A stretch of 64,000 nucleotides of DNA, taken from Enterobacillus tribolii. GTDB taxonomy: Bacteria > Pseudomonadota > Gammaproteobacteria > Enterobacterales > Enterobacteriaceae. Location of the stretch: positions 1 through 64,000 of the forward strand of contig NZ_QRAP01000006.1 of assembly GCF_003363015.1 (NCBI RefSeq), in the 5' to 3' direction. A program made the translations under genes and the position numbers. A model generated the notes under the pieces. The model worked only from the letters and a program-made list of their open reading frames with translations, did no database searches and was not told where the DNA came from. Below, in pieces: positions 1 to 10,100 of the stretch. Position 1 is the first letter of the stretch. Every line of letters begins with the position of its first letter.

Positions 1-91
1 ACCTGACCCCATGCCGAACTCAGAAGTGAAACGCCGTAGCGCCGATGGTAGTGTGGGGCTTCCCCATGTGAGAGTAGGGAACTGCCAGGCT
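1..91 (+). rRNA. rrf: 5S ribosomal RNA, 3' part (5' end outside window)
   Basis: The first 91 bases match the enterobacterial 5S rRNA from about nucleotide 30 to its 3' end, including the segment CATGCCGAACTCAGAAGTGA and the closing strand CTGCCAGGC, which would pair with the missing 5' end. The window therefore opens inside an rRNA operon whose 16S and 23S genes lie to the left. The tRNA-Asp gene 50 bases downstream is probably part of the same transcript, as in E. coli rrnH. The end is placed by similarity and may be off by one or two bases. Confidence 0.95.
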
Positions 92-140
92 TTTAATATC
101 GATTGCGGGTCGAGGTATCCGTGATGAAAAGAAATACGGT

Positions 141-217
141 GGAGCGGTAGTTCAGTTGGTTAGAATACCTGCCTGTCACGCAGGGGGTCGCGGGTTCGAG
201 TCCCGTCCGTTCCGCCA
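141..217 (+). tRNA. aspU: tRNA-Asp (anticodon GTC), first copy
   Basis: A 77-base cloverleaf: acceptor strand GGAGCGG pairs with CCGTTCC before the encoded CCA, the D arm contains TTCAGTTGG, the anticodon loop reads CTGTCAC with anticodon GTC, and the T arm contains GGTTCGAGTCC. It decodes GAC/GAU. It follows the 5S gene as the distal tRNA of the rRNA operon and is followed by an intrinsic terminator at 228-256. It is base-for-base identical to the copy at 5648-5724. Confidence 0.97.
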
Positions 218-227
218 CTAATTTTCC

Positions 228-256
228 AAAAGGCCTGTGCTATGCACAGGTCTTTT
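228..256 (+). terminator. Rho-independent terminator of the rRNA/tRNA-Asp transcript
   Basis: A 13-base arm (AAAAGGCCTGTGC) and its near-complement (GCACAGGTCTTTT) surround a TAT loop and end in a T run. It lies 11 bases after the tRNA, so it would end the rRNA operon. The rest of the gap up to 434 is AT-rich and probably holds the promoter of yafD. Confidence 0.85.
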
Positions 257-433
257 GCGTTATTGACCTATATTTACCTTTCTATTTCCATATTGCGGTT
301 GTTTTTTGTCCTTCCAGTCCTTATAACAAAAGACATATACCAAGCGTTTGGGTACGCCAGGCGCAAAGGCGTATACTGGCTATGTGTAGTAACGGGCATA
401 TTGAAACAGATGATTTGATGTATAGGCGGTAAG

Positions 434-1228
434 GTGAGGAAAAAAAACTTTGCCATGCGCTATGTCGCAGGCCTTCCCGCAGAGCGAGTTTTTCCCGGTG
501 CGATGAATGAGCTGGGGCAGAAGATTCCACCCATTCAGACATTGCCTTCGGATGATGTGTTGCGGGTGATGGTATGGAATATTTTCAAACAACAGCGTGC
601 AGACTGGCTGTCTGTACTGCGGGAGTACGGTAAAGATTCTCAACTGGTTTTGTTGCAGGAAGCGCAAACAACGCCAGAACTCGTACGCTTTGCCACCAGT
701 AACTATATGACGGCGGATCAGGTGCCGGCATTTGCGTTACCACAGCATCCCTCCGGCGTGATGACGCTGGCGGCGGCGCATCCTGTCTATTGCTGCCCGC
801 TGCGTGAACGCGAGCCTTTATTGAGATTGTCTAAATCTGCTTTGGTGACCGTCTACCCGCTTTATGACGGTCGCTTACTGATGGTGGTGAACATCCATGC
901 GGTTAACTTCAGTCTTGGCGTCGATGTCTACAGCAAACAACTTGATCCGATCGGCGAGCAAATTGCCCAGCATAAAGGCCCGGTGATCATGGCCGGCGAC
1001 TTCAATGCCTGGAGCCGGCAGCGTATTAATGCGCTATACCGTTTTGCCAGCGGCGTAGAGTTACAGGAGGTGAGGTTTACCGACGATAATCGCCGTAAAG
1101 CCTTTGGCCGGCCCCTGGATTTTGTTTTTTACCGCGGTCTGGGGGTTGTTGAAGCTTCGGTACTAGTGACGGAAGCCTCCGATCACAACCCGCTGATTGT
1201 TGAGTTCAAACCCGATTTTCATGCCTGA
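434..1228 (+). CDS. yafD: YafD, endonuclease/exonuclease/phosphatase family protein
   Basis: Predicted cytoplasmic protein of 264 aa in the EEP (DNase I/exonuclease III-like) superfamily. Family landmarks are visible: VWNIFKQ near residue 50, the metal-binding Glu in LLQEAQT near 74, GDFNAW near 186, and SDHNPL near 248, which carries the catalytic Asp-His. The whole protein aligns with E. coli YafD, including the N-terminal MRKxxxAMRYVAG, so the GTG start at 434 is preferred over the in-frame ATG at 455. The substrate is not established. It sits alone between the rRNA terminator and a shared terminator with mltD. E. coli has dkgB and yafC between the tRNA and yafD, and yafE after it; all three are absent here. 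Confidence 0.93.
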   Translation: MRKKNFAMRYVAGLPAERVFPGAMNELGQKIPPIQTLPSDDVLRVMVWNIFKQQRADWLSVLREYGKDSQLVLLQEAQTTPELVRFATSNYMTADQVPAFALPQHPSGVMTLAAAHPVYCCPLREREPLLRLSKSALVTVYPLYDGRLLMVVNIHAVNFSLGVDVYSKQLDPIGEQIAQHKGPVIMAGDFNAWSRQRINALYRFASGVELQEVRFTDDNRRKAFGRPLDFVFYRGLGVVEASVLVTEASDHNPLIVEFKPDFHA

Positions 1229-1248
1229 CCCGGCTTAAACGCAGACGT

Positions 1249-1277
1249 AAAAAAAGCACCTTTATAAAGGTGCTTTT
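1249..1277. terminator. Bidirectional terminator between yafD and mltD
   Basis: A near-perfect palindrome: AAAAAGCACCTTTA followed at once by TAAAGGTGCTTTTT. It has A and T runs on its two sides, so it can terminate both convergent genes. Confidence 0.88.
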
Positions 1278-1293
1278 TTATGAACAACACTTA

Positions 1294-2688
1294 TCAGCTG
1301 CTGGGCCGGGACTTGTTATTGACGTAAAGCGTCAATGTGTCTCCGGGTTTAATCTTACTGCTCTTGGCAATAACACTGTTCCAGCGCATTACGTCATTGA
1401 TGTTAACACCGTGACGTTTAGCAATGCTGGCAATAGAGTCACCCTTACGTACCTGGTAGGTGATGCCGCTATTGCTCTTGCTGCTTGATTTTGATGCCGT
1501 ATTATTAGCCACCTGAAGCGTTTGACCGACTTTCAGTTTGCTCTTGCCATTCAACCGGTTCCAGCTCAGAAGATCTTTCTGGCTGACGTTCAGTCGCTTG
1601 GCGATGGAGGACACCGTGTCGCCCGAGCGAACCTTATAGGTTGAACGCTTGCCTGCGGAAATGGACTCTTCCGCGGCTGCAATTTGTGACGGTAATACTG
1701 CAGCAATCTCACCCACTGCCAGAGAATCTTTCAGCTTCTCCATGTGAGACTTCGGCACCATGATGTAATGCGGCCCGTTAGGCGCGGTTACATTACGTTT
1801 GTAGCCGGGGTTATAGGCTTTGATTTTGGTCAGGGACATCCCCGCCATTTCCGCTGCCTGTGACAACCCAATCTGCTGCCCGACATCTATCCGGGCTAAT
1901 GCCCGTTGTTCATTGGCCTTCGGCAACTTAACGCCATAACGCTTACTGTTTTTGATGATGTCACTCAGCGCCAGCATCTTTGGTACATACAATGATGTTT
2001 CGCGCGGCAGTGACAACGACCAGAAATCAGTCGGGCGTCCCTGAGCTTTATTTGCCTTAACAGCCTTCATGACACGCCCTTCACCGCTGTTAAACGCTGC
2101 GATGGTCAGTAACCAATCGCCGTTAAACATCCGGTTCATACGCTGCATCATGTTCAGTGCTGCGGTGGTTGAAGCGACAACGTCGCGGCGGCCATCGTAC
2201 CACTGATTTTGTTTCAGTCCATAATTGCGTCCCGTTTGCGGCACTATCTGCCATAGCCCTGCGGCGTTGGCGGAAGATGTCGCGTGTGGGTTAAAAGCGC
2301 TCTCCACTATGGGTAGCAGTACCAGTTCCATCGGCATATTACGTTTCTTAATCTGCTCGACTATCCAGTACATGTACGGCTCTGCCCGTAATGTTACATC
2401 GTGGAGATAGCTCTTACTGCGTAAATATTTATTTTTTTGTTCGCGGATCCGGGGATTATCCGGAACCTTCATCTTCAGTTCGTCACTAATGAAGTCCCAC
2501 AAATCTTGATCTTCGTAACTGACGTTGCCGTTAAGCCACTTAGATCCGTTTGCAGGGCGTCCTGCTTCACTTCGACCCGCTGAAGACAAACTCTGCGCAT
2601 GCTGCTCGGGCTCTTGCACAGGCTGCTGTTTGGCAGCCTGACACCCGACTAACAACACAGAGGCAAGTAGTATTGCTTTAGCCTTCAT
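1294..2688 (-). CDS. mltD: Membrane-bound lytic murein transglycosylase D
   Basis: 464 aa lipoprotein that cleaves the MurNAc-GlcNAc bond of peptidoglycan with formation of 1,6-anhydroMurNAc. The N-terminal signal ends in the lipobox LLVGC (Cys16). An SLT-type goose-lysozyme domain spans about 105-220, with the catalytic Glu129 in PIVESAFNP. Two C-terminal LysM repeats start at about residues 351 (YKVRSGDTVSSIAKRL) and 411 (YQVRKGDSIASIAKRH) and would bind glycan. Length is close to the E. coli protein (about 452 aa). It is transcribed in the same direction as gloB but 70 bp apart, as in the usual enterobacterial order gloB-mltD. The call is secure. Confidence 0.96.
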   Translation of the reverse strand: MKAKAILLASVLLVGCQAAKQQPVQEPEQHAQSLSSAGRSEAGRPANGSKWLNGNVSYEDQDLWDFISDELKMKVPDNPRIREQKNKYLRSKSYLHDVTLRAEPYMYWIVEQIKKRNMPMELVLLPIVESAFNPHATSSANAAGLWQIVPQTGRNYGLKQNQWYDGRRDVVASTTAALNMMQRMNRMFNGDWLLTIAAFNSGEGRVMKAVKANKAQGRPTDFWSLSLPRETSLYVPKMLALSDIIKNSKRYGVKLPKANEQRALARIDVGQQIGLSQAAEMAGMSLTKIKAYNPGYKRNVTAPNGPHYIMVPKSHMEKLKDSLAVGEIAAVLPSQIAAAEESISAGKRSTYKVRSGDTVSSIAKRLNVSQKDLLSWNRLNGKSKLKVGQTLQVANNTASKSSSKSNSGITYQVRKGDSIASIAKRHGVNINDVMRWNSVIAKSSKIKPGDTLTLYVNNKSRPSS

Positions 2689-2758
2689 GTGTGTGTCTAC
2701 TGGTGATTAAAAGACGAGCAATAATACTTTGCCTGATCAAATAACACAACTAAAAGCT

Positions 2759-3514
2759 TCAAAAGTTATCTTTCATGATGCGTAAACGGGCAAACACTTG
2801 CCAAGCATTTTCAGGAGGAATAGTAAAGCCTAGTTTTTCTTGTAAATCAGTGTCATGGGAACGTAAAAAAAGATTAATTGAACGCTCGGTTTGCAGTAAA
2901 GAGGGGACGCTGGGCTGTCCTTTTGACCTTATCAGCTCAACTTGTTTCTGATATGTTTCTATTTGGCTATCTTCTGGTAAAACATGGCGCGCAAACCGCA
3001 GATTTGAAAGCGTATACTCGTGTGCGCAACAGACCTGCGTGTTATCAGGAAGTTGCGCAAGGTGTTGCAGCGAGTCATACATCTGCTGCGCAGTGCCTTC
3101 AAAAAGGCGTCCGCAGCCAGCGGAAAAGAGAGTATCGCCGCAAAACAGATAGGGCGCGGCATAATAAGCGATATGGCCCGCCGTATGGCCCGGCACAGCC
3201 ATTACGGTAAAATTCATGCCTAATACGCTGATGCTTTCCCGGTCGCCGACAACCCGGTTACATCCTTTCCCCACCGTCTCTTGCGGGCCGTATACCGTAA
3301 GATCCGGGTAGTGACGAACAATTTCCGCAACGCCGCCAACGTGGTCATTATGGTGATGGGTGAGCAGGATGGCTTTAGGAGTTAGCTGATTTTCGCTTAG
3401 CGCATGTAAGACCGGCCCGGCCTCGCCAGGATCGACGATCACACAATCATGCTGTTCATTGCGCAACAACCAAATGTAATTGTCCTGAAAGGCCGGAATG
3501 CTGATAAGATTCAT
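2759..3514 (-). CDS. gloB: Hydroxyacylglutathione hydrolase (glyoxalase II)
   Basis: Hydrolyses S-D-lactoylglutathione to D-lactate and glutathione, the second step of methylglyoxal detoxification; cytoplasmic, binuclear metal enzyme. The metallo-beta-lactamase motif [10 protein letters not shown] gives ligands His53, His55, Asp57 and His58. Further ligands are in [15 protein letters not shown] and CCAHEYT. The open frame extends 24 codons upstream to 3586, but the ATG at 3514 is chosen because MNLISIPAF matches the family N terminus and GGGGAAAG lies just upstream. The resulting 251 aa equals the usual length. Divergent from yafS, with a promoter region of only about 30 bp between the starts. 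Confidence 0.96.
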   Translation of the reverse strand: MNLISIPAFQDNYIWLLRNEQHDCVIVDPGEAGPVLHALSENQLTPKAILLTHHHNDHVGGVAEIVRHYPDLTVYGPQETVGKGCNRVVGDRESISVLGMNFTVMAVPGHTAGHIAYYAAPYLFCGDTLFSAGCGRLFEGTAQQMYDSLQHLAQLPDNTQVCCAHEYTLSNLRFARHVLPEDSQIETYQKQVELIRSKGQPSVPSLLQTERSINLFLRSHDTDLQEKLGFTIPPENAWQVFARLRIMKDNF

Positions 3515-3544
3515 GGATATTCTTTCCCCAGAAAAAGGTTGTGA

Positions 3545-4264
3545 ATGAAGCCCGCGCAAACAGCACAGTTGATAGATATTCCCCACTCATGGAGCGAAAT
3601 CCCATGGGGAGAATATTATCGTGCCGCGCTGGAGCGTCAGTTGGAACCCTGGTGGCCGAAATTGTTCGGGTATCACTTACTGAAGCTTGGTCCGCTCAGC
3701 GCGGAGATTGCAACGGATAAGTGCGCGATCTCTCATCAGATCAACGCGGGATACGGTGAGCAGGACGCTCAGGTTGTCGTCGATCCCTGCTATCTTCCCT
3801 TTGCGCCGAAGTCCGTTGATGCCTGCCTGCTGGCGCATACCTTGTGCTATTCCGGCGACCCTCACCGTATATTACGCGAAGTTGACCGGATTTTGATCGA
3901 CGATGGCTGGGTTATCTTAAGCGGGTTTAACCCCGTCAGCCTGTTGGGCATGGGAAAATTGTTGCCTTATGTCCGGGGCAGGCAGCCCTACGTTAGCCGG
4001 ATGTTTACCCTGATGCGCGTGGTGGACTGGTTGCACGTTCTGAATTTCGAGGTGCTGCATTTGTCGCGTTTTCAGGTGTTGCCCTGGAGCCGGAAAGGCG
4101 GTGAGTTTTTGAGCCGGCACCTGCCGGCCCTGGGCTGTGAAAGCATGATTATTGCCCGCAAACGCACCATTCCGCTAACGCCGATGATGCTGAAGGGAAA
4201 ACTGATCCGCCCCGGCTGGCGGCGGGCCGTAGGGGCGACGAAAAGCTTTCGCGACCGCCCCTGA
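3545..4264 (+). CDS. yafS: YafS-like class I SAM-dependent methyltransferase
   Basis: 239 aa protein similar over its whole length to E. coli YafS. The methyltransferase fold is suggested by an acidic strand end in [17 protein letters not shown] (about 78-94), the [21 protein letters not shown] segment typical of the post-motif region (about 108-128), and a basic C terminus. The substrate is unknown. It is divergent from gloB and ends six bases from the convergent rnhA. The conserved neighbourhood gloB-yafS-rnhA-dnaQ supports the name; the activity is inferred from the fold only. Confidence 0.88.
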   Translation: MKPAQTAQLIDIPHSWSEIPWGEYYRAALERQLEPWWPKLFGYHLLKLGPLSAEIATDKCAISHQINAGYGEQDAQVVVDPCYLPFAPKSVDACLLAHTLCYSGDPHRILREVDRILIDDGWVILSGFNPVSLLGMGKLLPYVRGRQPYVSRMFTLMRVVDWLHVLNFEVLHLSRFQVLPWSRKGGEFLSRHLPALGCESMIIARKRTIPLTPMMLKGKLIRPGWRRAVGATKSFRDRP

Positions 4265-4270
4265 AAACGT

Positions 4271-4735
4271 TTATTCCGGCTGGTAGCCGGTATCTTCCCG
4301 CGTCGGGCTGCCGGCCGCGGCGCGCGCCAGTTCGTCGCAGCGCTCGTTTTCCGGGTGCCCGGCATGCCCTTTAATCCAGACCCAATTGATGTCATGAGGC
4401 CGGATAGCTTCATCAAGGCGCTGCCATAAATCGACGTTTTTAACCGGTTTCTTGTCCGCGGTTTTCCAGCCGCGTTTTTTCCAGTTGTGGATCCACTGGG
4501 TGATCCCCTGACGCACGTACTGGCTGTCGCTGCACAGCGTGACCCGGCAGGGGCTTTTGAGCGCTTCCAGTGCTACGATCGCGGCCATCATCTCCATGCG
4601 GTTGTTGGTCGTCAGGCGGTAACCCGCGCTCATGGTTTTTTCATGTTGCTTATAACGCAGGATCGCGGCATAGCCACCCGGGCCGGGGTTACCCAGGCAT
4701 GAACCGTCAGTGAAAATCTCTACCTGTTTCTGCAT
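4271..4735 (-). CDS. rnhA: Ribonuclease HI
   Basis: Degrades the RNA strand of RNA-DNA hybrids, removing R-loops and primers. The 154 aa sequence has all catalytic residues at the E. coli positions: Asp10 (IFTDGSC), Glu48 (NRMEMMAA), Asp70 (LCSDSQY), His124 (IKGHAGH) and Asp134 (RCDELA). The basic protrusion ([16 protein letters not shown], about 85-100) that binds substrate is present. It is divergent from dnaQ with 60 bp between the starts, the classic overlapping rnhA/dnaQ promoter arrangement. Confidence 0.98.
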   Translation of the reverse strand: MQKQVEIFTDGSCLGNPGPGGYAAILRYKQHEKTMSAGYRLTTNNRMEMMAAIVALEALKSPCRVTLCSDSQYVRQGITQWIHNWKKRGWKTADKKPVKNVDLWQRLDEAIRPHDINWVWIKGHAGHPENERCDELARAAAGSPTREDTGYQPE

Positions 4736-4795
4736 CTCTGGTAGACTACCCCTCAGTAAAAATCACAAACGTTAAGTCTGACATAAAGTGACACC

Positions 4796-5527
4796 ATGAG
4801 CACAACATTAACGCGACAGATTGTTCTTGATACGGAAACCACGGGTATGAACCAGCTCGGGGTTCACTACGAAGGGCACCGTATTATTGAAATCGGCGCC
4901 GTGGAGGTCATTAACCGCCGTCTGACGGGACGTAACTTTCACGTCTACATCAAGCCGGATCGTCTGGTGGATCCGGAGGCATTCGGCGTTCACGGCATCA
5001 GCGACGATTTTCTGCTGGATAAGCCTTCGTTCGCCGACATTGCCGACGAGTTCCTGGAATATATCCGGGGTGCTGAGTTAGTCATCCATAACGCGCCGTT
5101 TGATATCGGCTTCATGGATTATGAATTCAGCAAGCTGAAGCGTGATATCCCCAAAACGTCGACCTTTTGCACCATTACCGACAGCCTGGTGATGGCGCGC
5201 CGTTTGTTTCCCGGCAAAAGGAACAGCCTTGACGCGCTCTGTTCACGCTATGAAATAGATAACAGCAAGCGAACCCTGCACGGCGCATTGCTCGATGCCC
5301 AGATTCTATCCGACGTTTATCTGACGATGACCGGCGGGCAAACGTCGCTGGCGTTTTCGATGGAAAATGAGTCGAAAGAAGAGGCGGCGACCGGTGAACA
5401 ACTTCGTGCGGTTCAGCGTGCGACATCGTTGCGCGTGATCGCCGCCAGCGAGGCCGAACTGGAGGCGCATGAAAAACGTCTTGATTTGGTGCAGAAAAAA
5501 GGCGGAAGCTGCCTGTGGCGTGCCTGA
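4796..5527 (+). CDS. dnaQ: DNA polymerase III epsilon subunit, 3'-5' proofreading exonuclease
   Basis: Proofreading subunit of the replicative polymerase core, binding the alpha (DnaE) and theta (HolE) subunits. DEDDh exonuclease motifs are intact: Exo I LDTETTG (Asp12, Glu14), Exo II HNAPFDIGFMDYEF (around 98-111), Exo III with HGALLDAQ (around 162-169). A flexible linker follows, and the C-terminal alpha-binding tail QKKGGSCLWRA is identical to my recollection of E. coli. 243 aa, the normal length. The gene is followed by tRNA-Asp, as in E. coli where aspV follows dnaQ. Confidence 0.98.
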   Translation: MSTTLTRQIVLDTETTGMNQLGVHYEGHRIIEIGAVEVINRRLTGRNFHVYIKPDRLVDPEAFGVHGISDDFLLDKPSFADIADEFLEYIRGAELVIHNAPFDIGFMDYEFSKLKRDIPKTSTFCTITDSLVMARRLFPGKRNSLDALCSRYEIDNSKRTLHGALLDAQILSDVYLTMTGGQTSLAFSMENESKEEAATGEQLRAVQRATSLRVIAASEAELEAHEKRLDLVQKKGGSCLWRA

Positions 5528-5647
5528 ATGTACTGAAAATAAACAGAAAAGACTAAAAACCGAACAAATGGCCTGCACGGGAAGAAAAAGAGTTGACGGA
5601 ACTAGGCGCTATCCGTAATATCCGCATCGTCCCTGATGGGATAACGC

Positions 5648-5724
5648 GGAGCGGTAGTTCAGTTGGTTAGAATACCTGCCTGTCACGCAGGGGGTCGCGG
5701 GTTCGAGTCCCGTCCGTTCCGCCA
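5648..5724 (+). tRNA. aspV: tRNA-Asp (anticodon GTC), second copy
   Basis: A 77-base gene with encoded CCA, identical in every position to 141-217; identity stops at the tRNA boundaries on both sides. It corresponds to aspV downstream of dnaQ in E. coli. A sugar-utilisation cassette begins immediately beyond its terminator. No second 3'-end tRNA fragment (attR-like repeat) and no integrase were found nearby. Confidence 0.97.
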
Positions 5725-5732
5725 ATATTCCG

Positions 5733-5766
5733 AAGCCCTGAATCAGCAATGATTCAGGGCTTTTTG
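5733..5766 (+). terminator. Rho-independent terminator of tRNA-Asp
   Basis: A 13-bp stem AAGCCCTGAATCA / TGATTCAGGGCTT with a GCAA tetraloop, followed by TTTTT. It closes the tRNA-Asp transcript and separates it from the convergent ROK gene. Confidence 0.92.
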
Positions 5767-5788
5767 CTTTCTGGCGATCCGCGCAAAT

Positions 5789-6988
5789 TTACACGCCCGC
5801 CAGCGCTTTCTCTGCATATAAATAGCCGATCCCCATTACCTGCTGCGTGCGACTGAGCTGCCCAAAACCGATATGCGTGGCATTGACCATATGCGGATCG
5901 GAAGAGTCAAACGGATTAGCGCCGGTCTGGCGGATGATGCTCTGCAGCCAGCGGTCGCCAAAAGCGCAGCAGCGGCCATAAAAATATATCTGGTTGATAT
6001 TCAGGATATTGAGGAAGTTATACAGGCTGAGTCCGATGGCGTTGGCGGCCTGCTCGACCCATCCCTGAATCAGCCTGTCGCCCTCATGATAGCGTTTGAT
6101 TAACTGCGCGCTGGTTAGTGTATCCCAGTCGATGCCGGTTTCACCGGGCGGTTGGGATTTGTACCAGGTACGGACACGTTTTTTCAGCGCGGTGAGAGAG
6201 GCGACGGTTTCCAGGCAACCATAACGCCCGCAGTCGCAGGCAGCGCCGTCCGGGTTGACGATGGTATGGCCGATTTGCCCGCTGCCGTACAGGCTGCCGC
6301 GATAGATTTGCCGGTTGATAACGAACGACGAACCGATGCCGTAGTCCACGTTGATGACGCAAAAATCCCGGCTGTTTTCGGCATTCTGCCATTTTTCCGC
6401 CAGGGCAAGCATCACGCAGTCATTGTCCAGCAGCACCCGCGTATCCAGTTTCTCTTCCAGCAAATATTTGATTTCCACCGGCTCTTTCCACGGCGCCTGC
6501 GGCATGGTTTGCGAAACGCCGGTTACCGGATCGACCTGCCCATGGATGGCGAGAGCCAGATCGATCCGCCAGCCGGGGAATTGTTTACGCCGTGCGTAAT
6601 AAATCCGTTCAATGGCCTGTAGCAGCGCCTGCGGGTGTGGCGCTTCGGTCCCTGAGGAACAGAGCGTCTCCTGCGGCATGATCCGGCTGTCGACCGTCAG
6701 GCTTTCAATACCGGTCGGCGTTACGTTCATGCACAGGATCAGACGGTTGTTCTGGGCAATCTGATAGCTGCCGCCGCTGACGCCGCGTTTACTCAATCCT
6801 TCGCTTAAATGATCAATCAGCCTCTCCGCCAGCAGTTCCTCCAGAATGTTACCCACCGCGGGAATGGACAGGCCGGTCTGCGTTGCCAGCAGCGATTTGC
6901 TGACCTGCTTATGTTGATAAATGAGCGTCAGCAGCACGCGCTTGTTGTAGCTGCGGATACGTGAGTTATTCAGGCCGGGTTCAAACAT
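5789..6988 (-). CDS. ROK family transcriptional regulator of a sugar cassette
   Basis: 399 aa protein with the NagC/Mlc/XylR layout: an N-terminal winged helix-turn-helix (about 17-65, KSLLATQTGLSIPAVGNILE) followed by a sugar-kinase-like ROK domain. The zinc motif CDCGRYGCLE (about residue 262) follows GQIGHTIV, and the glycine-rich phosphate loop reads VDYGIGSSFVI. The ROK kinase catalytic Asp position appears kept (LLDNDC), but with an HTH domain the protein is most likely a sugar-responsive repressor. It is divergent from the DUF5107-MFS-epimerase operon across a 118 bp shared promoter region, so control of that operon is the natural inference. The effector sugar cannot be read from the sequence. 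Confidence 0.88.
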   Translation of the reverse strand: MFEPGLNNSRIRSYNKRVLLTLIYQHKQVSKSLLATQTGLSIPAVGNILEELLAERLIDHLSEGLSKRGVSGGSYQIAQNNRLILCMNVTPTGIESLTVDSRIMPQETLCSSGTEAPHPQALLQAIERIYYARRKQFPGWRIDLALAIHGQVDPVTGVSQTMPQAPWKEPVEIKYLLEEKLDTRVLLDNDCVMLALAEKWQNAENSRDFCVINVDYGIGSSFVINRQIYRGSLYGSGQIGHTIVNPDGAACDCGRYGCLETVASLTALKKRVRTWYKSQPPGETGIDWDTLTSAQLIKRYHEGDRLIQGWVEQAANAIGLSLYNFLNILNINQIYFYGRCCAFGDRWLQSIIRQTGANPFDSSDPHMVNATHIGFGQLSRTQQVMGIGYLYAEKALAGV

Positions 6989-7106
6989 TTCACTAAATTC
7001 CGTTAACTATATTGCGTGATCTTTCGGCGCTACAGGCCGGTATTACTTCCATACACTTCAAGCATACCTGAGTTCACTCTCATTTTTTTACTATAGAGGC
7101 GATGAA

Positions 7107-10100
7107 ATGTACGGTGAAGTAAAAGTCTGGCAGGAAAAAATAACCTTACCGACCTACCTGACCGGCGCGGAAGATCCCAACCCCATGTTTTTGGAAAAGC
7201 GGGTCTATCAGGGGTCATCCGGTGCGGTCTATCCCTATGGCGTGATCGACACGCTGACCGGCGAATGCGTTGATCGCGATTATCAGGCGGTGTGGATGGA
7301 GAATGACTTTATCCGCATTATGCTGTTGCCCGAACTGGGGGGCAGAATTCAGCGCGCCTATGACAAAGTGATGCAGCGTGACTTTGTTTACTATAACGAG
7401 GTGGTAAAGCCTGCTCTGGTTGGCCTGGTTGGGCCGTGGATTTCCGGCGGAATCGAGTTCAACTGGCCGCAGCATCACCGCCCGACGACGTTTATGCCGG
7501 TGGACGTAACGTTCCGCACCCACGACGACGGCGCCCAAACCGTCTGGCTGGGCGAAGTGGAGCCGATGCGCGGTTTGCAGGTGATGACCGGATTCACCCT
7601 GTACCCCGATAAAGCCCTGATTGAAATTACCGGCAAGGTGTTTAACGGCAACGCCACGCCGCGCCATTTCCTCTGGTGGGCCAACCCGGCGGTGAAGGGC
7701 GGCGACGATCACCAGAGCGTCTTTCCCCCGGATGTGACGGCGGTATACGACCACGGCAAACGCGACGTCTCGGCGTTCCCGATAGCCACCGGTACTTACT
7801 ACAAAGTGGACTACTCCGCCGGCGTGGATATTTCCCGCTACAAAAACGTCCCGGTTCCCACATCGTATATGGCGGACAAATCAAATTACGATTTCGTCGG
7901 TGCGTACCATCACGGTGAAGAGGGCGGACTACTGCACGTTGCCGATCACCACATCTCCCCGGGCAAGAAACAGTGGACCTGGGGCAACTGCGACTTCGGT
8001 CTGGCCTGGGATCGCAACCTGACCGATAACAACGGCCCTTACATTGAACTGATGACGGGCGTCTTTACCGATAACCAGCCGGACTTCACCTGGCTGGCGC
8101 CGTATGAAGAAAAAGTATTCGTACAAAACTTCCTGCCTTACAGCCGGTTAGGAACGCTGCAAAACGCCAATACCCGGGTTGCGGTGAAACTGGAGCGGGA
8201 GAACGATCGGCTTTCTCTCGGCGTTTACGCCATTGCTCCGCTGGAAGCGGCGACATTGTTACTGGAAAATGCGGCGGGTCAGGTTTTTCAGGAGTCCATA
8301 ACATTAGCGCCAGCGCAGGTGTGGCAGCGCCGGATCGCGGACAACAGCGCAGATCGCCTTACGCTGCGGATCGTTGACGGCGAAGGCCAGGAGGTGATCC
8401 TGTATCAGGAACATATTCCGCAGGACGTACCGTTACCTGATGCGGCAACCGCGCCGGCTAAGCCGGAAGCGCTGACCTGCTGCGATGAGCTTTATTTCAT
8501 CGGTCAGCATCTCGAACAGTACCTCCATGCCAGCCGTTCACCGTTTGACTACTACCTGCGTGCGCTGGAACTGGATCCTCAGGACTACCGCTGCAACGTT
8601 GCGCTGGCCACGCTGGAATACAACCGGGGCGACTATGAGAAAACACGGCGTTATGCCGATGCGGCATTGCAACGGGCGCACCGCTGGAACAAAAACCCTC
8701 AAAATGGTCAGGCCAGTCTGCTGCGGGCTTCGGCGAATGAGCGCAGCGGACATTATGACGACGCTTACGACGACTATTTCAAAGCCAGCTGGAGCGGCGA
8801 TTGTCGTGATGCCGCGTTTTACGGGCTGGCCCGTCTGGCCCTGCGTAAAGGTGATGCCGCGCAGGCGCTGGCGTTTGTGCGCCAGAGCCTGACGTTTAAC
8901 GGCGCCAATAATTTAGCCATGGGTTTGCAGGCGCTGTGCCTGCATCGTCTCGGACAGCATGAGGAAGCGCAGGCGTGGTTGGAGCGATGCCTGAAGGCGT
9001 ATCCGCTGAGCTATGTCCTTTATTACGCACGCTATGCCATAACGGGATCACAGCCTGATGAGCAGGAGCTTAAGCGGGTCACCAACGACCGCGGCATGAA
9101 CGCCTGCGTACTTGCCGGATGGTTGCTGAGCTTCGGGCAATGCCGTGAAGCGGCTGATTTACTGACTCTGCTGGACAACCAGGAAACATTGCCGCTGCTC
9201 TTCCGTGCCGCGTTAGAAAAGGATGCTGCTTTACGTGCGCCCCTGCTGGTTCAGGCAAAACAAAATTTCCATTTGCGCGTGCGTTTCCCCAATACGCTGG
9301 ACGAAGTGGACATTCTGCGTCGTCTGCCGGACGACGGCTTTGCCCAGTATCTGTTGGGATGCTTTTTCTACAGCAAGCGGGACTATGCACAGGCGCTGGC
9401 ATGCTGGCAGACAACGAAGGAAAAACTGCCTGACTTCGCCGGTGTTTGGCGCGTACTGGGTATTCACGCTTACAACAAACTTCACGATGAAGCTTTGGCC
9501 GAAAGCCATTTACGGCAGGCGCTGGCGCTGGAGCCGGAAAATCCGCGTTTGCTGTTTGAGCTTGACTGCCTGCACAAGCTGCGCGGTACGGCGCCGGAAT
9601 CCCGTCTTCAACTGCTGCTGGAACGCCGCGACACCGCGCTCAGGCGCGACGACTTAACCGCTGAGCTGCTCAGCCTGCTTCATATCGCCGGCGAAACGGC
9701 GGTGGCGGCGGAGATTTTGCAACGACGCCAGTTCCATCCCTGGGAAGGCGGCGAAGGGAAAGTCACCGGTCAGTACCTGATCAACCGCCAGCGGCGCGCA
9801 TTGGCGCTAATGGCAGAAGGCCGCTACGATGCCGCCGTCACGCTGCTGGACGAAGCGCTGCACTATCCGCTGAACCTTGGCGAAGGGCGTCTGGTGGGGC
9901 AAACCGACAATGATATCTGGTACTTGCTGGCGGTATGCGCTTTACGCCTGGGGGACCGGCAACGGGCCGATGATTGCCTGAAGCAGGCCCTGCGCGGGGA
10001 GGATTCCCTGTCGGCAGGCCGTTATTACAACGATCAGCCGGTGGATTATCCGTTCTATCAGGTGATGGCGATGAAGCTGTGCGGTAAAGACGCGGCAGCA

